Positions 14,539 through 23,326 of a stretch of DNA of 33,986 nucleotides are shown here, in pieces. The translations under genes and the position numbers were made by a program. The stretch comes from Alphaproteobacteria bacterium (GTDB lineage Bacteria; Pseudomonadota; Alphaproteobacteria; Elsterales; Elsteraceae): NCBI GenBank assembly GCA_004292755.1, contig RDXE01000066.1, positions 1 to 33,986 on the forward strand, read 5' to 3'. Below the pieces are notes generated by a model that worked only from the letters and a program-made list of their open reading frames with translations, was not told where the DNA came from and ran no database searches. The first letter of the stretch is position 1. Every line of letters begins with the position of its first letter.

Positions 14539-15288
14539 CTAGAGAGCTTTGGAGTGCAATCGCGTCCGCCACCGCTGCTGTGTCTCTTCGCTCTGGGACC
14601 GCCACCATGCAATCGGGGCGGAGAGTTCGTCATCCCCCTTGGCGTCCGAGGGCGGCGACTCGCCCGCCTCGACAAAGTGCGCGACGCGGTTGGTGCGATA
14701 GGCAACCGTTGGGGTGGGGTCATGGGCGTGGCTGTGTCCACGCGCCCGCATAGCGTCGAAGAACAGGCGATCGCCGATTCCAGCCATCTCCTGCGGCATC
14801 GCAAGCCACGCGGCAGCAAGGTCAAACCCAGCTGGGAACAACACGTAACAACTCGTGTCGACATGGTGGACGCCGTCGCTTTCCTGGTCTTCGTACATCA
14901 GGCTGCCATCGGCGCGATGGATGGTGCGTCCCGCCGTGCAGACCGCCGCACCCGTGGTGCGGAACAGCGCCAGCATGCGTTCAAGATGGTCGGCCCGGTA
15001 CCAATTGTCAGCATCCAGGAAGGCGATGGCCGTAGCACCGGCTGCGATGGCATAGAGTCCGCCAATGCCCCGCGGTGTGTTGCCATAGTCACGATGCCCC
15101 GTGACCAGCGGCAGATGGCACAACCGCGGGTCAGCCATTTGCAGCCCGTCCAGCCAGAGGGCATCCGTGCCATCCCCCACCATCAGGTGCCGGAGGTCCG
15201 GATGGCTCTGGTCCGCGACGCTGGTGCAGCACTGGCGCAACCACGCCTCTGGCTCCCGGTGGTAGGGAGTAACAACCCACACCGTCAT
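14539..15288 (-). CDS. Family 2 glycosyltransferase
   Basis: The protein has 249 residues when started at MTVWVVTPYHREPEAWLRQC; an upstream ATG at 15351 would overlap the RlpA gene by 41 bases. It has the GT-A fold pattern: a first strand VVTPYHRE, then GDGTD, and AIAFLDADNWYRADHL with the DAD metal/nucleotide motif at residues 92-94. TSCYVLFPAGFDLAAAW and GIGDRLFFDAMRARG follow as an acceptor-side region. It would transfer a sugar from a nucleotide donor to a surface glycan or protein. It lies 22 bases downstream of rlpA on the same strand and next to an aminotransferase and an OGT-like enzyme, which supports a glycan role. Confidence 0.75.
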   Translation of the reverse strand: MTVWVVTPYHREPEAWLRQCCTSVADQSHPDLRHLMVGDGTDALWLDGLQMADPRLCHLPLVTGHRDYGNTPRGIGGLYAIAAGATAIAFLDADNWYRADHLERMLALFRTTGAAVCTAGRTIHRADGSLMYEDQESDGVHHVDTSCYVLFPAGFDLAAAWLAMPQEMAGIGDRLFFDAMRARGHSHAHDPTPTVAYRTNRVAHFVEAGESPPSDAKGDDELSAPIAWWRSQSEETQQRWRTRLHSKAL

Positions 15289-15310
15289 TCCGGCGACTTT
15301 CGACTGTAGG

Positions 15311-16072
15311 TCAGGTCCGTCGCGGAGGGCGCGCAGGCGTCGACGTTGCACGCTGGGCGGACGCTGGCGCAGCGGACTGGCTACGCGCAGACGTCACCGG
15401 CGCTGCCCGTTGGCTGGAAGAGCGCGCACTGGCAGCTGGGGGCGCCGCGGAGCGTTGAGACGCGGGCCGTTGCACAGCTTGCCGCTGAGGTGTGGCCGAC
15501 GGGTTGCTGGCGCGCGCCGGTGTGGCAGGAGCCACCTCGATCCGGCCTTGTAGCGCGATGGCCTCCGGCACGATGTCGTACTGCACCAGTGCCACACCCG
15601 AGCGAAGCATGCCCAATTCCCGCGCCGCGGCCTGCGACACGTCGAGCACCCGGTTGCCCCGATAGGGACCGCGGTCGGTCACCTTCACAAACACGCTTTG
15701 GCCGGTTTCGAGGTTGGTGACCCGCAGATAGGTACCGAACGGCAAGGTACGGTGGGCAGTGGTGAACTCGTGGCGGTTAAACCGCTCACCATTGGCTTTG
15801 CGGCGGTTCTGAAAGCGACCGCCATACCAGGAGGCCATACCCTGACCGCTGACCGCTGCATCAGCGTCAGCCCCAATCGTCGCCGGTGGGCGCAGCCATT
15901 CGTCCGGGATCGGCAGAAGCGGCAACGACGCCGTGCGCGGGGCAGTGGCGGGAGGGGGAGCGAGGCCAGACCCAGCCGGCGCTGTCGCTACCCGCTGAGT
16001 GGCGCAGCCGGACAAGAATGCTGCAAAAACAAGCATTCCCATCGCGGCGTGGAGGGAGATCCGTCGCGTCAC
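15311..16072 (-). CDS. rlpA: RlpA-like septal ring lytic transglycosylase lipoprotein
   Basis: The protein has 253 residues from the GTG at 16072; the frame is open to an ATG at 16120 with a poor ribosome binding site. The N-terminus VTRRISLHAAMGMLVFAAFLSGC is a lipoprotein signal with lipobox LSGC (Cys 23). Residues about 78-165 are a double-psi beta-barrel: GMASWYGGRFQNRRKANGE, FGTYLRVTNLETGQ, VKVTDRGPYRG, RVLDVSQAAARELGM. This fold cleaves naked peptidoglycan strands at the septum. The C-terminus is alanine/serine/arginine-rich and disordered. No SPOR domain is present, so septal targeting must differ from E. coli RlpA. Confidence 0.85.
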   Translation of the reverse strand: MTRRISLHAAMGMLVFAAFLSGCATQRVATAPAGSGLAPPPATAPRTASLPLLPIPDEWLRPPATIGADADAAVSGQGMASWYGGRFQNRRKANGERFNRHEFTTAHRTLPFGTYLRVTNLETGQSVFVKVTDRGPYRGNRVLDVSQAAARELGMLRSGVALVQYDIVPEAIALQGRIEVAPATPARASNPSATPQRQAVQRPASQRSAAPPAASARSSSQRAAPVTSARSQSAAPASAQRATSTPARPPRRT

Positions 16073-16187
16073 CGGCGCACCATGGCAGAGTGGGCGCCAG
16101 GGGCAAAGTATTTTGTCCATGACGGATTATTGAGATTGGTCGGCCGGTGCCTGTCTGGCTAGCGCCAGGGCGGCACGATCCATGACG

Positions 16188-17276
16188 CTAGGCTCCGAAG
16201 AGACCGCGCACTGCTGTCGCTATGCTGCAGACATCTGCACGGGTCAGCCGCGTGTGGAACGGCAGACTTATCAAGCAGTCGGCCAGGTGCTCGGTCACCG
16301 GGCAGGGTTGATCCTGGCGCCGTCGCCAGGGGTGCTGGTGCAGTCCGGGGGTGTAGAGGCGCCGCGACCCGATCCCATGGGCGGACAAGTGTTGCTGAAC
16401 CGCATCAACTGCATGGTCCCCGCAATCCAGCACCAGATTGGCGGGGGCGACGGCCTGACCTGCCAGGCAAGACATGATCCGGTTTTGCGGCAAGGCGTCG
16501 CGATAGGCAGTCCACAGGTCAGCCCGCGCTTGGGCTAGGTCTGGCCAGCGCTGTGCCTGTGCTAAGCCGACGGCGGCATGCAGTTCGCTCATCTTGGCGT
16601 TCAAGCCGACGGCATGGACGACGCCATCCTCGAAGCCGAAATTGGCTAGCTTGCGGGCGCGATCTGCCATGGCTGGGTCCGCTGTGATCAAAGCGCCGCC
16701 CTCGCCGATACCGAAAGGCTTGGTCGCATGAAAACTCACCACGACATGGCAGCACTGCCCCGGCGCTTGGTGCGGAAAGCTGGCTGCCGCGTCGATGATG
16801 ACCGGTCGTCCGGTGGCCTTAGCCACGTTGTCCCACAGGGCGGTGTCCAGCACTGAGCCAAACACAGCAACTGGCACCACCGGCCCTGCTGCGGCAGTTG
16901 AAACAGCCGTTGGTGACAGTGTTCCCGTCTGTGCATCCACATCGGCCAATTCTACCTGAAAGCCAGCGTGCTGCAGCGCATGGGCAGTGGCGGGAAAGGT
17001 GAAGCTTGGCACTGTCCCAGTTGCCCCTGCCGGGGCGCCCGATGCCGCTGCCGCCATGTGCAGCGCGGTCGTTCCGGAACTGGCCAGCACGACGAAGGGT
17101 GCGGGTGCCTGTGGATGATAGGCCTGCACCATTGCGGCCAGTACACTCTCCAGTTCCTGCACCAGCGGTCCGTTGTTGCTATAGACTCGAGCCGCATCGA
17201 TGCGGGCTAAAAACGGCCCCAGGGCAGCCGCGTCCGGCAAGTCCGAGACCAGCCAGGGAATCCGGTGGGGGCTCAT
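16188..17276 (-). CDS. DegT/DnrJ/EryC1-type sugar aminotransferase
   Basis: The protein has 362 residues. The start is the ATG at 17276, whose ATGA overlaps the stop of the upstream TPR gene; 10 extra codons further upstream are not needed. Visible parts are ASSGTTALHMA (residues 65-75), VPSFTFPATAHALQHAG, VPVAVFGS, the PLP-binding DAAASFPHQ (Asp 162) and SFHATKPFGIGEGGALIT with the Schiff-base lysine at about 186. The family aminates keto-sugars on nucleotide carriers to make amino sugars for lipopolysaccharide, flagellin glycans and similar. Translational coupling to the OGT-like gene suggests that the amino sugar is used by that transferase. The substrate is not known. Confidence 0.85.
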   Translation of the reverse strand: MSPHRIPWLVSDLPDAAALGPFLARIDAARVYSNNGPLVQELESVLAAMVQAYHPQAPAPFVVLASSGTTALHMAAAASGAPAGATGTVPSFTFPATAHALQHAGFQVELADVDAQTGTLSPTAVSTAAAGPVVPVAVFGSVLDTALWDNVAKATGRPVIIDAAASFPHQAPGQCCHVVVSFHATKPFGIGEGGALITADPAMADRARKLANFGFEDGVVHAVGLNAKMSELHAAVGLAQAQRWPDLAQARADLWTAYRDALPQNRIMSCLAGQAVAPANLVLDCGDHAVDAVQQHLSAHGIGSRRLYTPGLHQHPWRRRQDQPCPVTEHLADCLISLPFHTRLTRADVCSIATAVRGLFGA

Positions 17277-19288
17277 GCTGATGACTCTGCCAAGCGTAGG
17301 TGCCACAGCGCCCGCAGCATTGCCTCAAAATCCCGCGCCATGCCCGGATGATCTAGGAACGGCGACGCTTGGAGCCGCTGGCGCAGGCCAACGCGCAGGT
17401 TTGCCAACCGCGGGGGATCCTTCAGTAGAGCCAACACTTCGGCGATCTGCCCACCGCGATCCCGAGTGATCAACTCAGGCAGGCCAATCGCCTCTAAGAA
17501 CATCGCGCCGTTGCGGGCAACCCAGCGCGGGCCGATCCGGGTCACGACTGGCACCCCCATCCACAAGGCGTAAAAGCTCATCGTGCTGCCGTTGAACGGA
17601 TAGGGGTCGAGGATCACATCCACCTCGCCCAAGCTATCCAGGAAGGCGGGCAAGGGTTGATGGCCGCGAAACTCAATCTGCTCCGGTGTAGCGCCGTGGT
17701 GCACCAGCCGTGCCCGCGTGGACTCGATGGTGCCGGGGTCATCCAAGCCCTCATACTGAAATCGCAAGCGGATGGTGGAATCGGCAGCCAGCAGTGCGCC
17801 CGCGGTCGCCAATGTCTCCTCCGACACCTTGTGAGGGCGGGCAAAGCAGCCAACCACGGGCCGTCCCGCGGCAGCGCCCGGCGCCACACGGACTGGCGGG
17901 GCGTCCGCAGGCGGGTCGAAGCAGTGGAGCGTGCGTGGCATCCGCCACACCCGCTCGGTGTACATCCAGTCCAACTCTGGCGGGACCAGAACAGCATCTG
18001 CTAATCGCCAGTCCATCGCCGGAACGCCCGTGGTGCCGGGATAGCCGACCCAGTGGGCCTGAACCGGGGCGCAACGCCGGGCCAGCGCACGCAACCGGTT
18101 GTCTGCCGTGTGCCCGGCAAGGTCGATCGCAATATCGATTTGGTCTGCGCGCAGGCGGCGGACAAGGTCAGCATCGCTCAGCGGCGCTGTCGGCAGCCAC
18201 TGGTCGCACAGACGACGGATCTCTGCCGTGACCTCGTCCTCCAGCTTGGTTTGTGAGCATCCAACGATCTCAACAACCGCCCGATCCAGGTGGCGCAGCA
18301 GCGGTAACAGGCGCAATGCCACCACATGGGTGCGCATGTCGCCTGACAGAAATGCGATCCGCAGCCGACGATCCGGGCGTGGATCGGCAATGCTCAGCGG
18401 GAGCGCGGGTGGACAGTGGTTAGCAAACGCCCGATGACGAGCCAGCAAGTCGGCCTCGTCCAAGGTTTCGTCGGCAAGGGCTGTCCACAGCATCGACTGG
18501 TGCACGCTCCAGCTGTTGGGATCTAGCGCAATCGTATGGTCAAGGGTTCTCAACGCCTCAACGGCCCGGCCCGGTTGGCGGAGTGCGTAGCCCAACACCG
18601 CGTGGGCATCGGGATTGTTGGGGGCCAGGGTAACCGCGCGCCGCGCGGCATCTTCCGCGGCGGATAGTCGTCCGAGGTGCCGATAGACTGTCGCCAACTG
18701 CACCCAAGTCAAGGCAAAGTCTGGCTGAAGGTCACGGGCGGTGAGGAGTGCGGCCTCCGCCTCTTCATAGCGGCTGGCTTGTATCAAATACAGGCCAAGA
18801 TTGAACCACGCCTGTAACAAGGCGGGATTGATGCGAACGGCCTGCTGGCCGCAGTCAATCGCTGCATCCAGGTGTTTCAGAGCGCTGTAGGCTGCGGATA
18901 GGTTGACCAACAGATCGGCTCGGACACGCAGAAGCTCCGGCGCGCGGTGCAACACGTCGACCGCGGCCTGGAAGTCCTTCCGGGTGATCAGCAGGTCGGT
19001 CTCACTCAACAATGCTTCGGCATTGCTGGGCATGATAATGCGTGCCGTGCGCAAGGCCGATAGTGCCTCGCTTGTTCGTTTCTGTTCCGCAAGGGCTAGG
19101 CCCAGCCAATGCCATGCCTCGGGGTGGCGGGGGCTCTGGCGGATCAGCCGTCGCGCTGCCTGCTCCGCCGCCATGCTGTCCCCCGCCGCCAGCAATGCTG
19201 GTGCCGACTGGCCGAATGCAACGCCACCAGCCGCCGCGCGCTGCCGGGACGGCGATCTGGCAGCGTGGCGGGAGGCGGATCGAGGCAT
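17273..19288 (-). CDS. TPR-containing SPINDLY/O-GlcNAc transferase-like enzyme
   Basis: The protein has 671 residues. Residues about 35-290 are tandem TPR repeats (PEAWHWLGLALAEQKRTSEA, AWFNLGLYLIQASRYEEAEA, ALTWVQLATVYRHLGRL-like units). The rest is a GT41 catalytic part: LRIAFLSGDMRTHVVALRL, IDIAIDLAGHTADNRLRALA, APVQAHWVGYPGTTGVPAMD, then VVGCFARPHKVSEETL and ILDPYPFNGSTMSFYALWMG. Bacterial members add sugars to Ser/Thr of proteins, for example flagellins or surface adhesins. It shares an ATGA junction with the DegT gene. The likely role is protein O-glycosylation; the target protein is not in the window. Confidence 0.85.
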   Translation of the reverse strand: MPRSASRHAARSPSRQRAAAGGVAFGQSAPALLAAGDSMAAEQAARRLIRQSPRHPEAWHWLGLALAEQKRTSEALSALRTARIIMPSNAEALLSETDLLITRKDFQAAVDVLHRAPELLRVRADLLVNLSAAYSALKHLDAAIDCGQQAVRINPALLQAWFNLGLYLIQASRYEEAEAALLTARDLQPDFALTWVQLATVYRHLGRLSAAEDAARRAVTLAPNNPDAHAVLGYALRQPGRAVEALRTLDHTIALDPNSWSVHQSMLWTALADETLDEADLLARHRAFANHCPPALPLSIADPRPDRRLRIAFLSGDMRTHVVALRLLPLLRHLDRAVVEIVGCSQTKLEDEVTAEIRRLCDQWLPTAPLSDADLVRRLRADQIDIAIDLAGHTADNRLRALARRCAPVQAHWVGYPGTTGVPAMDWRLADAVLVPPELDWMYTERVWRMPRTLHCFDPPADAPPVRVAPGAAAGRPVVGCFARPHKVSEETLATAGALLAADSTIRLRFQYEGLDDPGTIESTRARLVHHGATPEQIEFRGHQPLPAFLDSLGEVDVILDPYPFNGSTMSFYALWMGVPVVTRIGPRWVARNGAMFLEAIGLPELITRDRGGQIAEVLALLKDPPRLANLRVGLRQRLQASPFLDHPGMARDFEAMLRALWHLRLAESSA

Positions 19289-19308
19289 GGACCACTCAAC
19301 GATGTTGG

Positions 19309-19329
19309 CGCAGTGCTAACAACACTGCG
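19309..19329. promoter_or_regulatory. Inverted repeat in divergent glycan promoter region
   Basis: CGCAGTG and CACTGCG are perfect 7-bp arms separated by 7 bases. They lie in the 137-base gap between the divergent OGT-like gene (start 19288) and the NeuD-like gene (start 19426). They could be an operator for both transcripts. No regulator is identified. Confidence 0.35.
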
Positions 19330-19425
19330 GAGAGCCTACTGGAAGCCTCGACACGATATGATATCGCTAACAGCAGCAGCAATCGCTAGGTTCGATGTGA
19401 AACTGCAGGAGGCTGCGGCACTGTC

Positions 19426-20070
19426 GTGTCAATCATTATCATCGGCGCCGGTGCGCACGGCCAGAACCTGGCAACTGTCTTCGATGCGATGGCTGTTCCT
19501 GTCGTTGGGTTTTTGGATGACACAAAGCCGATCAGCACTTCGGTGATCGGCAGGCCGGTGTTGGGCGGCTTTGCCTGTTTGGAGCAGCCGGGCTTTGCGC
19601 ACGGCCAGTCCTTCGCCGTTGGGTTGGGGCACCCGGCGCGGCGCTTGGCGGTGGCCGCGCGCGTGATTGCCGCAGGCGGCAGAGTGGAGACGGCGGTGCA
19701 CCCGCTGGCCGCTCTATCGCCCTATGCGCATGTTGGGGTTGGATGCTATGTGCCCGCGTTCTGCCGCATCTCGCCTGGTGCCCGCCTGGGTTCCGGCGTT
19801 CTGATCGAGAGTGGCACGATGATTGGGTTTGAAGCGGAGTTGGGGGACGGCGCGACCTTGGGTCTGTCGGTTACCGTGGTCGCGCGGTCGCAGATCGGTG
19901 CTGGATGCTTCATTGGGGCTGGTGCCGTGGTGGGCGCGGTTCGCATCGGTGCTGGGTGCATCATTGGCGCCGGTGCGGCAGTGGTGCGCGACATCCCTGC
20001 AGGCCAGCGCGCCTATGGGGTGCCTGCACGACCCGTTGGGCCTGCCGATTGGTCGCGCTCACCCGTGTGA
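19426..20070 (+). CDS. NeuD/PglD-like sugar O- or N-acyltransferase
   Basis: The protein has 214 residues and starts at GTG 19426, with AGGAGG 13 bases upstream. It opens with a Rossmann-type segment (SIIIIGAGAHGQNLATVFDA, then VGFLDDTKP). From about residue 95 it consists of left-handed beta-helix hexapeptide repeats (VGVGCYVPAFCRISPGARLG, IGAGCFIGAGAVVGAVRIGAG) and ends with VVRDIPAGQRAYGVPARPVG. The family transfers an acetyl or similar group from acyl-CoA to amino sugars such as sialic acid or bacillosamine precursors. Next to DegT it fits an aminate-then-acylate route to an N-acyl sugar. Confidence 0.85.
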   Translation: MSIIIIGAGAHGQNLATVFDAMAVPVVGFLDDTKPISTSVIGRPVLGGFACLEQPGFAHGQSFAVGLGHPARRLAVAARVIAAGGRVETAVHPLAALSPYAHVGVGCYVPAFCRISPGARLGSGVLIESGTMIGFEAELGDGATLGLSVTVVARSQIGAGCFIGAGAVVGAVRIGAGCIIGAGAAVVRDIPAGQRAYGVPARPVGPADWSRSPV

Positions 20071-20085
20071 GAAAGAGGTGAAATT

Positions 20086-20829
20086 GTGACGATTCCAGTG
20101 CTCGAAACCCCAAGCTTGGCGCGTGATGGCTTCTGCATCTTTCGTGGTGCGGTTGATGCCGAGACAGTGTCGGAGTTGCTGGCGGAAAGCCATCGTCTGC
20201 GGGCCGACGCGTTGGCGGGCAACGCAACACCGGTGGAGGTTTTGCGGGTACCCGGCACGGGACCCGATGGGCCGATTCGGGCGTTACGGAACGTCACTCG
20301 CGGTAGTGCCCACTTCGCAAAGGCCGTCGCCGATCAAATCATGGCCCGTCCCTTGGTGCCGCCAGAGGTGCCGCTGCACTGGGTTGGTGTGCAAAGCCTG
20401 TTCTGGAAACGACCGGGCGACGAGAGCGCGACGATTGGCTGGCACCGCGATACTTGGTTTCGCGCTGACCAGGCCTGGGTGGTGGAGCGCTCACCAACCT
20501 ATTTCCACTGCGCTTTGATACTGGAGCCGATGAGCCCGGAGACGGGTAGCATCCGATTGGTGCGCGGCAGCCACTTGGTGGGGCCAGTCGAGCGTCAGGG
20601 CGGCAGTGTGATGGTAACTGCAGCGGAGCCGGACGATGTCCGCGCCTATGGGCTCGACCCAGCCGCTGTGGTCGCGGTTCGGCTGGCGCCGGGTGACCTT
20701 CTATGCTGGTCGGTCGAAACCGTCCACGCCTCCGGTCCTAACTTGCATGGACCGGGGGAGCGCACCCAATTCGTCACTGGCTGGGTGGTGGGCGGCACAT
20801 CTCCTGTGCCAGATCTGGTGATTGCATAG
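20086..20829 (+). CDS. Phytanoyl-CoA dioxygenase (PhyH) family protein
   Basis: The protein has 247 residues. The start is GTG 20086 after AGAGGTGAAATT. ARDGFCIFRGAVDAETV is the usual PhyH opening. The iron-binding HxD is GWHRDTW (His 120, Asp 122), the distal His is in ETVHASGPN (His 214), and the 2-oxoglutarate Arg is in GERTQFVTGW (Arg 226). All Fe(II)/2-oxoglutarate ligands are present, so it should be an active oxygenase. Lying 15 bases after the NeuD-like gene, it may hydroxylate the sugar or an attached acyl group. This is inference; the substrate range of the family is broad. Confidence 0.8.
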   Translation: MTIPVLETPSLARDGFCIFRGAVDAETVSELLAESHRLRADALAGNATPVEVLRVPGTGPDGPIRALRNVTRGSAHFAKAVADQIMARPLVPPEVPLHWVGVQSLFWKRPGDESATIGWHRDTWFRADQAWVVERSPTYFHCALILEPMSPETGSIRLVRGSHLVGPVERQGGSVMVTAAEPDDVRAYGLDPAAVVAVRLAPGDLLCWSVETVHASGPNLHGPGERTQFVTGWVVGGTSPVPDLVIA

Positions 20830-20878
20830 CGGGCCTGTGCGTGGCACGGCTAGTGCTCAAGCACCGGCTGGACCCGAC

Positions 20879-22732
20879 ATGACTGCACCCTCCTATACAC
20901 CGTCCGCCCCGAGCCCAGGGGAATTGGCGCCGTTGCGCGATTTGGCGCCCCATCTCTGGCCCGCAGGCGATAGCGCCTTGCGCGCCCGCGTGGTGGTGGC
21001 ACTTGGCTGTCTGTTGATCGCGAAGTTGGTCAACGTGGTTGTGCCAGTGTTCTACAAAGGGGCAGTGGACGCGCTGGGGCCAACCGGTGCCGCAGTCACT
21101 GTGCCAGTTGCCTTGATTCTCGGCTATGCGTTGGCGCGCGTGTTGGCCCAGGCGTTTGGTGAGTTGCGCGACGCGGTGTTTGCGAAGGTGGCCCAGCGCG
21201 CGGTGCGCTCCGTTGGGCTAGCCACATTTCGCCATCTGCATGCGCTGTCGCTGCGCTTTCACCTGGATCGCCAAACCGGCGGCATGACCCGCGCGATTGA
21301 GCGGGGCACCAAGGGTATCGAGCTCTTGCTGCAATTCATGCTGTTCAATGTTCTGCCAACAATTCTGGAGATTGCCCTCGTCGCGGGTATTCTGTGGTAT
21401 TTGTATGACTGGCGCTTCGCCGTGGTCACGGCAAGCACAATCCTTGGCTACATCCTCTTCACCATCACAGTATCCGAGTGGCGGACCAAGTTTCGCCGTG
21501 AAATGAACGACCGGGACCAAGAAGCCTCCACCAAGGCGATTGATAGCCTGTTGAACTACGAGACAGTCAAGTATTTCGGTAATGAGGATCATGAAGCGCG
21601 GCGATTTGATCACGCCTTGAAGGCCTATGAGAAGGCCGCAGTGCGCAGCCAGACCAGCTTGTCGATGTTGAACATTGGACAAGGTGCGATCATCGCTGTT
21701 GGCTTAGCCTGGGTCATGGTGATGGCGGGCAGCGGCGTGCGCAACGGTACGATGACCCTGGGTGACTTCGTCCTGGTAAACACTTACTTGATTCAGCTGT
21801 ATCTGCCGTTGAATTTCCTAGGTTTTGTGTATCGTCAGATTCGTCAATCCTTGACAGATATTGCCCAGATGTTCACGTTGTTGCGGGTGGATCGGGAAGT
21901 GGCCGACGATCCAGCCGCCCCGCCGCTGACCGTTGGGGAGGGGCGGGTTGCGTTTGAAGATGTTCACTTCGCCTATGACCCCCGGCGGCAAATCTTGCAT
22001 GGCATTAGCTTTGAGGTGCCCGCTGGCAAAACTGTGGCGGTGGTCGGCTCCTCTGGTGCGGGTAAGTCTACCCTGTCGCGTCTGCTGTATCGGTTCTATG
22101 ATGTAACCGGTGGGCGGATCACCATTGATGGTCAAGACATTCGTACAGTGCAGCAGGCGACGGTTCGGGCCGCGATTGGGATCGTTCCGCAGGATACGGT
22201 GCTGTTCAACGACACGATTTACTACAATATCCTTTATGGCCGACCCGATGCCACCCCAGGCGAGGTGGAGGAGGCAGCACGCCTTGCCCGCATCCATGAT
22301 TTCATCACCAGCCTGCCTGACGGCTATCAAACCCGTGTTGGTGAGCGCGGCTTGAAGCTGTCTGGCGGTGAGAAACAACGTGTCGCCATCGCCCGCGTGA
22401 TTTTGAAACGCCCGCGCATCTTGATCTTCGACGAGGCGACCAGCGCGCTCGACACCCAGACCGAGCATGCCATTCAGGCCAGCCTCGATCAGGTCAGCGC
22501 CCAGCGCACCACTCTGGTGATCGCCCACCGGCTGTCGACCGTGGTGGGCGCCGACGAGATCATCGTCCTCGACCAGGGCCACATCATCGAACGCGGCACC
22601 CACACCGCCCTGCTCGCCGCCGCTGGCACCTATGCCGGGATGTGGGCTCGCCAGCAGGAAGCGCGGGAGGCGGCTGGCTCCGGCCTGTCGCCGCAGTCGT
22701 CAGAGGCCAAGCCGATCGAGAAGATGGCTTAG
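20879..22732 (+). CDS. Atm1/HMT1-like ABC exporter (fused membrane and ATPase)
   Basis: The protein has 617 residues from ATG 20879; an earlier TTG at 20822 would overlap the PhyH gene. The N-terminal half has six predicted membrane helices (for example LGCLLIAKLVNVVVPVFYKG, VPVALILGYALARVLAQAFG) and the Atm1 hallmarks HLHALSLRFHLDRQTGGMTR, DSLLNYETVKYFGNEDHEARRF. The ATPase half has Walker A GSSGAGKST (390-398), LSGGEKQRVAIAR (from 494), Walker B ILIFDEATSALD (Asp 518, Glu 519) and IAHRLST. The family exports glutathione-linked sulfur or metal conjugates. Its 3' end overlaps the convergent TetR gene by 33 bases. Confidence 0.88.
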   Translation: MTAPSYTPSAPSPGELAPLRDLAPHLWPAGDSALRARVVVALGCLLIAKLVNVVVPVFYKGAVDALGPTGAAVTVPVALILGYALARVLAQAFGELRDAVFAKVAQRAVRSVGLATFRHLHALSLRFHLDRQTGGMTRAIERGTKGIELLLQFMLFNVLPTILEIALVAGILWYLYDWRFAVVTASTILGYILFTITVSEWRTKFRREMNDRDQEASTKAIDSLLNYETVKYFGNEDHEARRFDHALKAYEKAAVRSQTSLSMLNIGQGAIIAVGLAWVMVMAGSGVRNGTMTLGDFVLVNTYLIQLYLPLNFLGFVYRQIRQSLTDIAQMFTLLRVDREVADDPAAPPLTVGEGRVAFEDVHFAYDPRRQILHGISFEVPAGKTVAVVGSSGAGKSTLSRLLYRFYDVTGGRITIDGQDIRTVQQATVRAAIGIVPQDTVLFNDTIYYNILYGRPDATPGEVEEAARLARIHDFITSLPDGYQTRVGERGLKLSGGEKQRVAIARVILKRPRILIFDEATSALDTQTEHAIQASLDQVSAQRTTLVIAHRLSTVVGADEIIVLDQGHIIERGTHTALLAAAGTYAGMWARQQEAREAAGSGLSPQSSEAKPIEKMA

Positions 22733-23290
22733 CCCCGCCTTGGCCCGACGCAAGGTTGCTTGAGGGTCTGCGCTGCCCGCGATCCATAGCGCAAGGTCAA
22801 CCATCACAGCGTTGAGCATGCGTGCCAGCGTTTCCGGGTCGGCGATCTCGACTCCATGGCTCAGCGACAGTTCTTCTAGTGCTTCGATAAGCGGACCGAT
22901 CGAGCCCTCTCGGTCCAACTCCCGCAGGCGATGGCCAAGGACAGCGGGTGCGTCGATGAACAAAATGCGTTGCAGCTCAGGCTCAAGTGCACTGTCGAGA
23001 TAGGCGTCGCAGGTGGCGCGCAAGGCGGCGTGTTTGTTGGGAATACTGTCCCACACCGCTTCGAGTCGGGCACCGAGCTCTTGGTTGATCTGACGGACAA
23101 CTGCTTCCAGCAGCCCATCCTTACCACCGAAGTGGTGGTACAGCGCACCGCGGGTTAACCCTGCCTGTGCCGTCAGGGCGTCCATAGAGGCGGCGGCGTA
23201 GCCATCGCGGGCAAACGCCATCCGAGCGGCTGCAATCAGCTTTTCGGTTGTCTGCGCGATCATCGTTGCGCGGGAGCGTCGTTGCGCCAT
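22700..23290 (-). CDS. TetR-family transcriptional repressor
   Basis: The protein has 196 residues from the ATG at 23290; the longer frame upstream runs through the operator region and is not credible. The N-terminal helix-turn-helix is TTEKLIAAARMAFARDGYAA, then MDALTAQAGLTRGALYHHFG and GKDGLLEAVV, the standard TetR DNA-binding signature. The C-terminal part (about 75-196) is a helical ligand-binding domain (ILFIDAPAVLGHRLRELDRE, MLNAVMVDLALWIAG). It is divergent from the GNAT gene, with two palindromic operator-like sites between them, so autoregulation and control of the GNAT gene are likely. The inducer is unknown. Confidence 0.88.
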   Translation of the reverse strand: MAQRRSRATMIAQTTEKLIAAARMAFARDGYAAASMDALTAQAGLTRGALYHHFGGKDGLLEAVVRQINQELGARLEAVWDSIPNKHAALRATCDAYLDSALEPELQRILFIDAPAVLGHRLRELDREGSIGPLIEALEELSLSHGVEIADPETLARMLNAVMVDLALWIAGSADPQATLRRAKAGLSHLLDRLGL

Positions 23291-23293
23291 TCC

Positions 23294-23322
23294 TTGACAT
23301 ACATCCCGTATGTATCTACATG
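23294..23322 (+). promoter_or_regulatory. Promoter for the GNAT gene
   Basis: TTGACA at 23294-23299 is a perfect -35. A 17-base spacer leads to TACATG (23317-23322) as a fair -10. Its spacer contains the first TetR-type palindrome, so repressor binding would block RNA polymerase. The GNAT start is 52 bases further on. Confidence 0.55.
23297..23313. promoter_or_regulatory. TetR-type operator 1
   Basis: ACATAC and GTATGT are perfect 6-bp arms around a 5-base spacer (ATCCC). The site lies between the divergent TetR and GNAT starts and inside the TTGACA promoter spacer. Confidence 0.65.
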
Positions 23323-23326
23323 ATGG

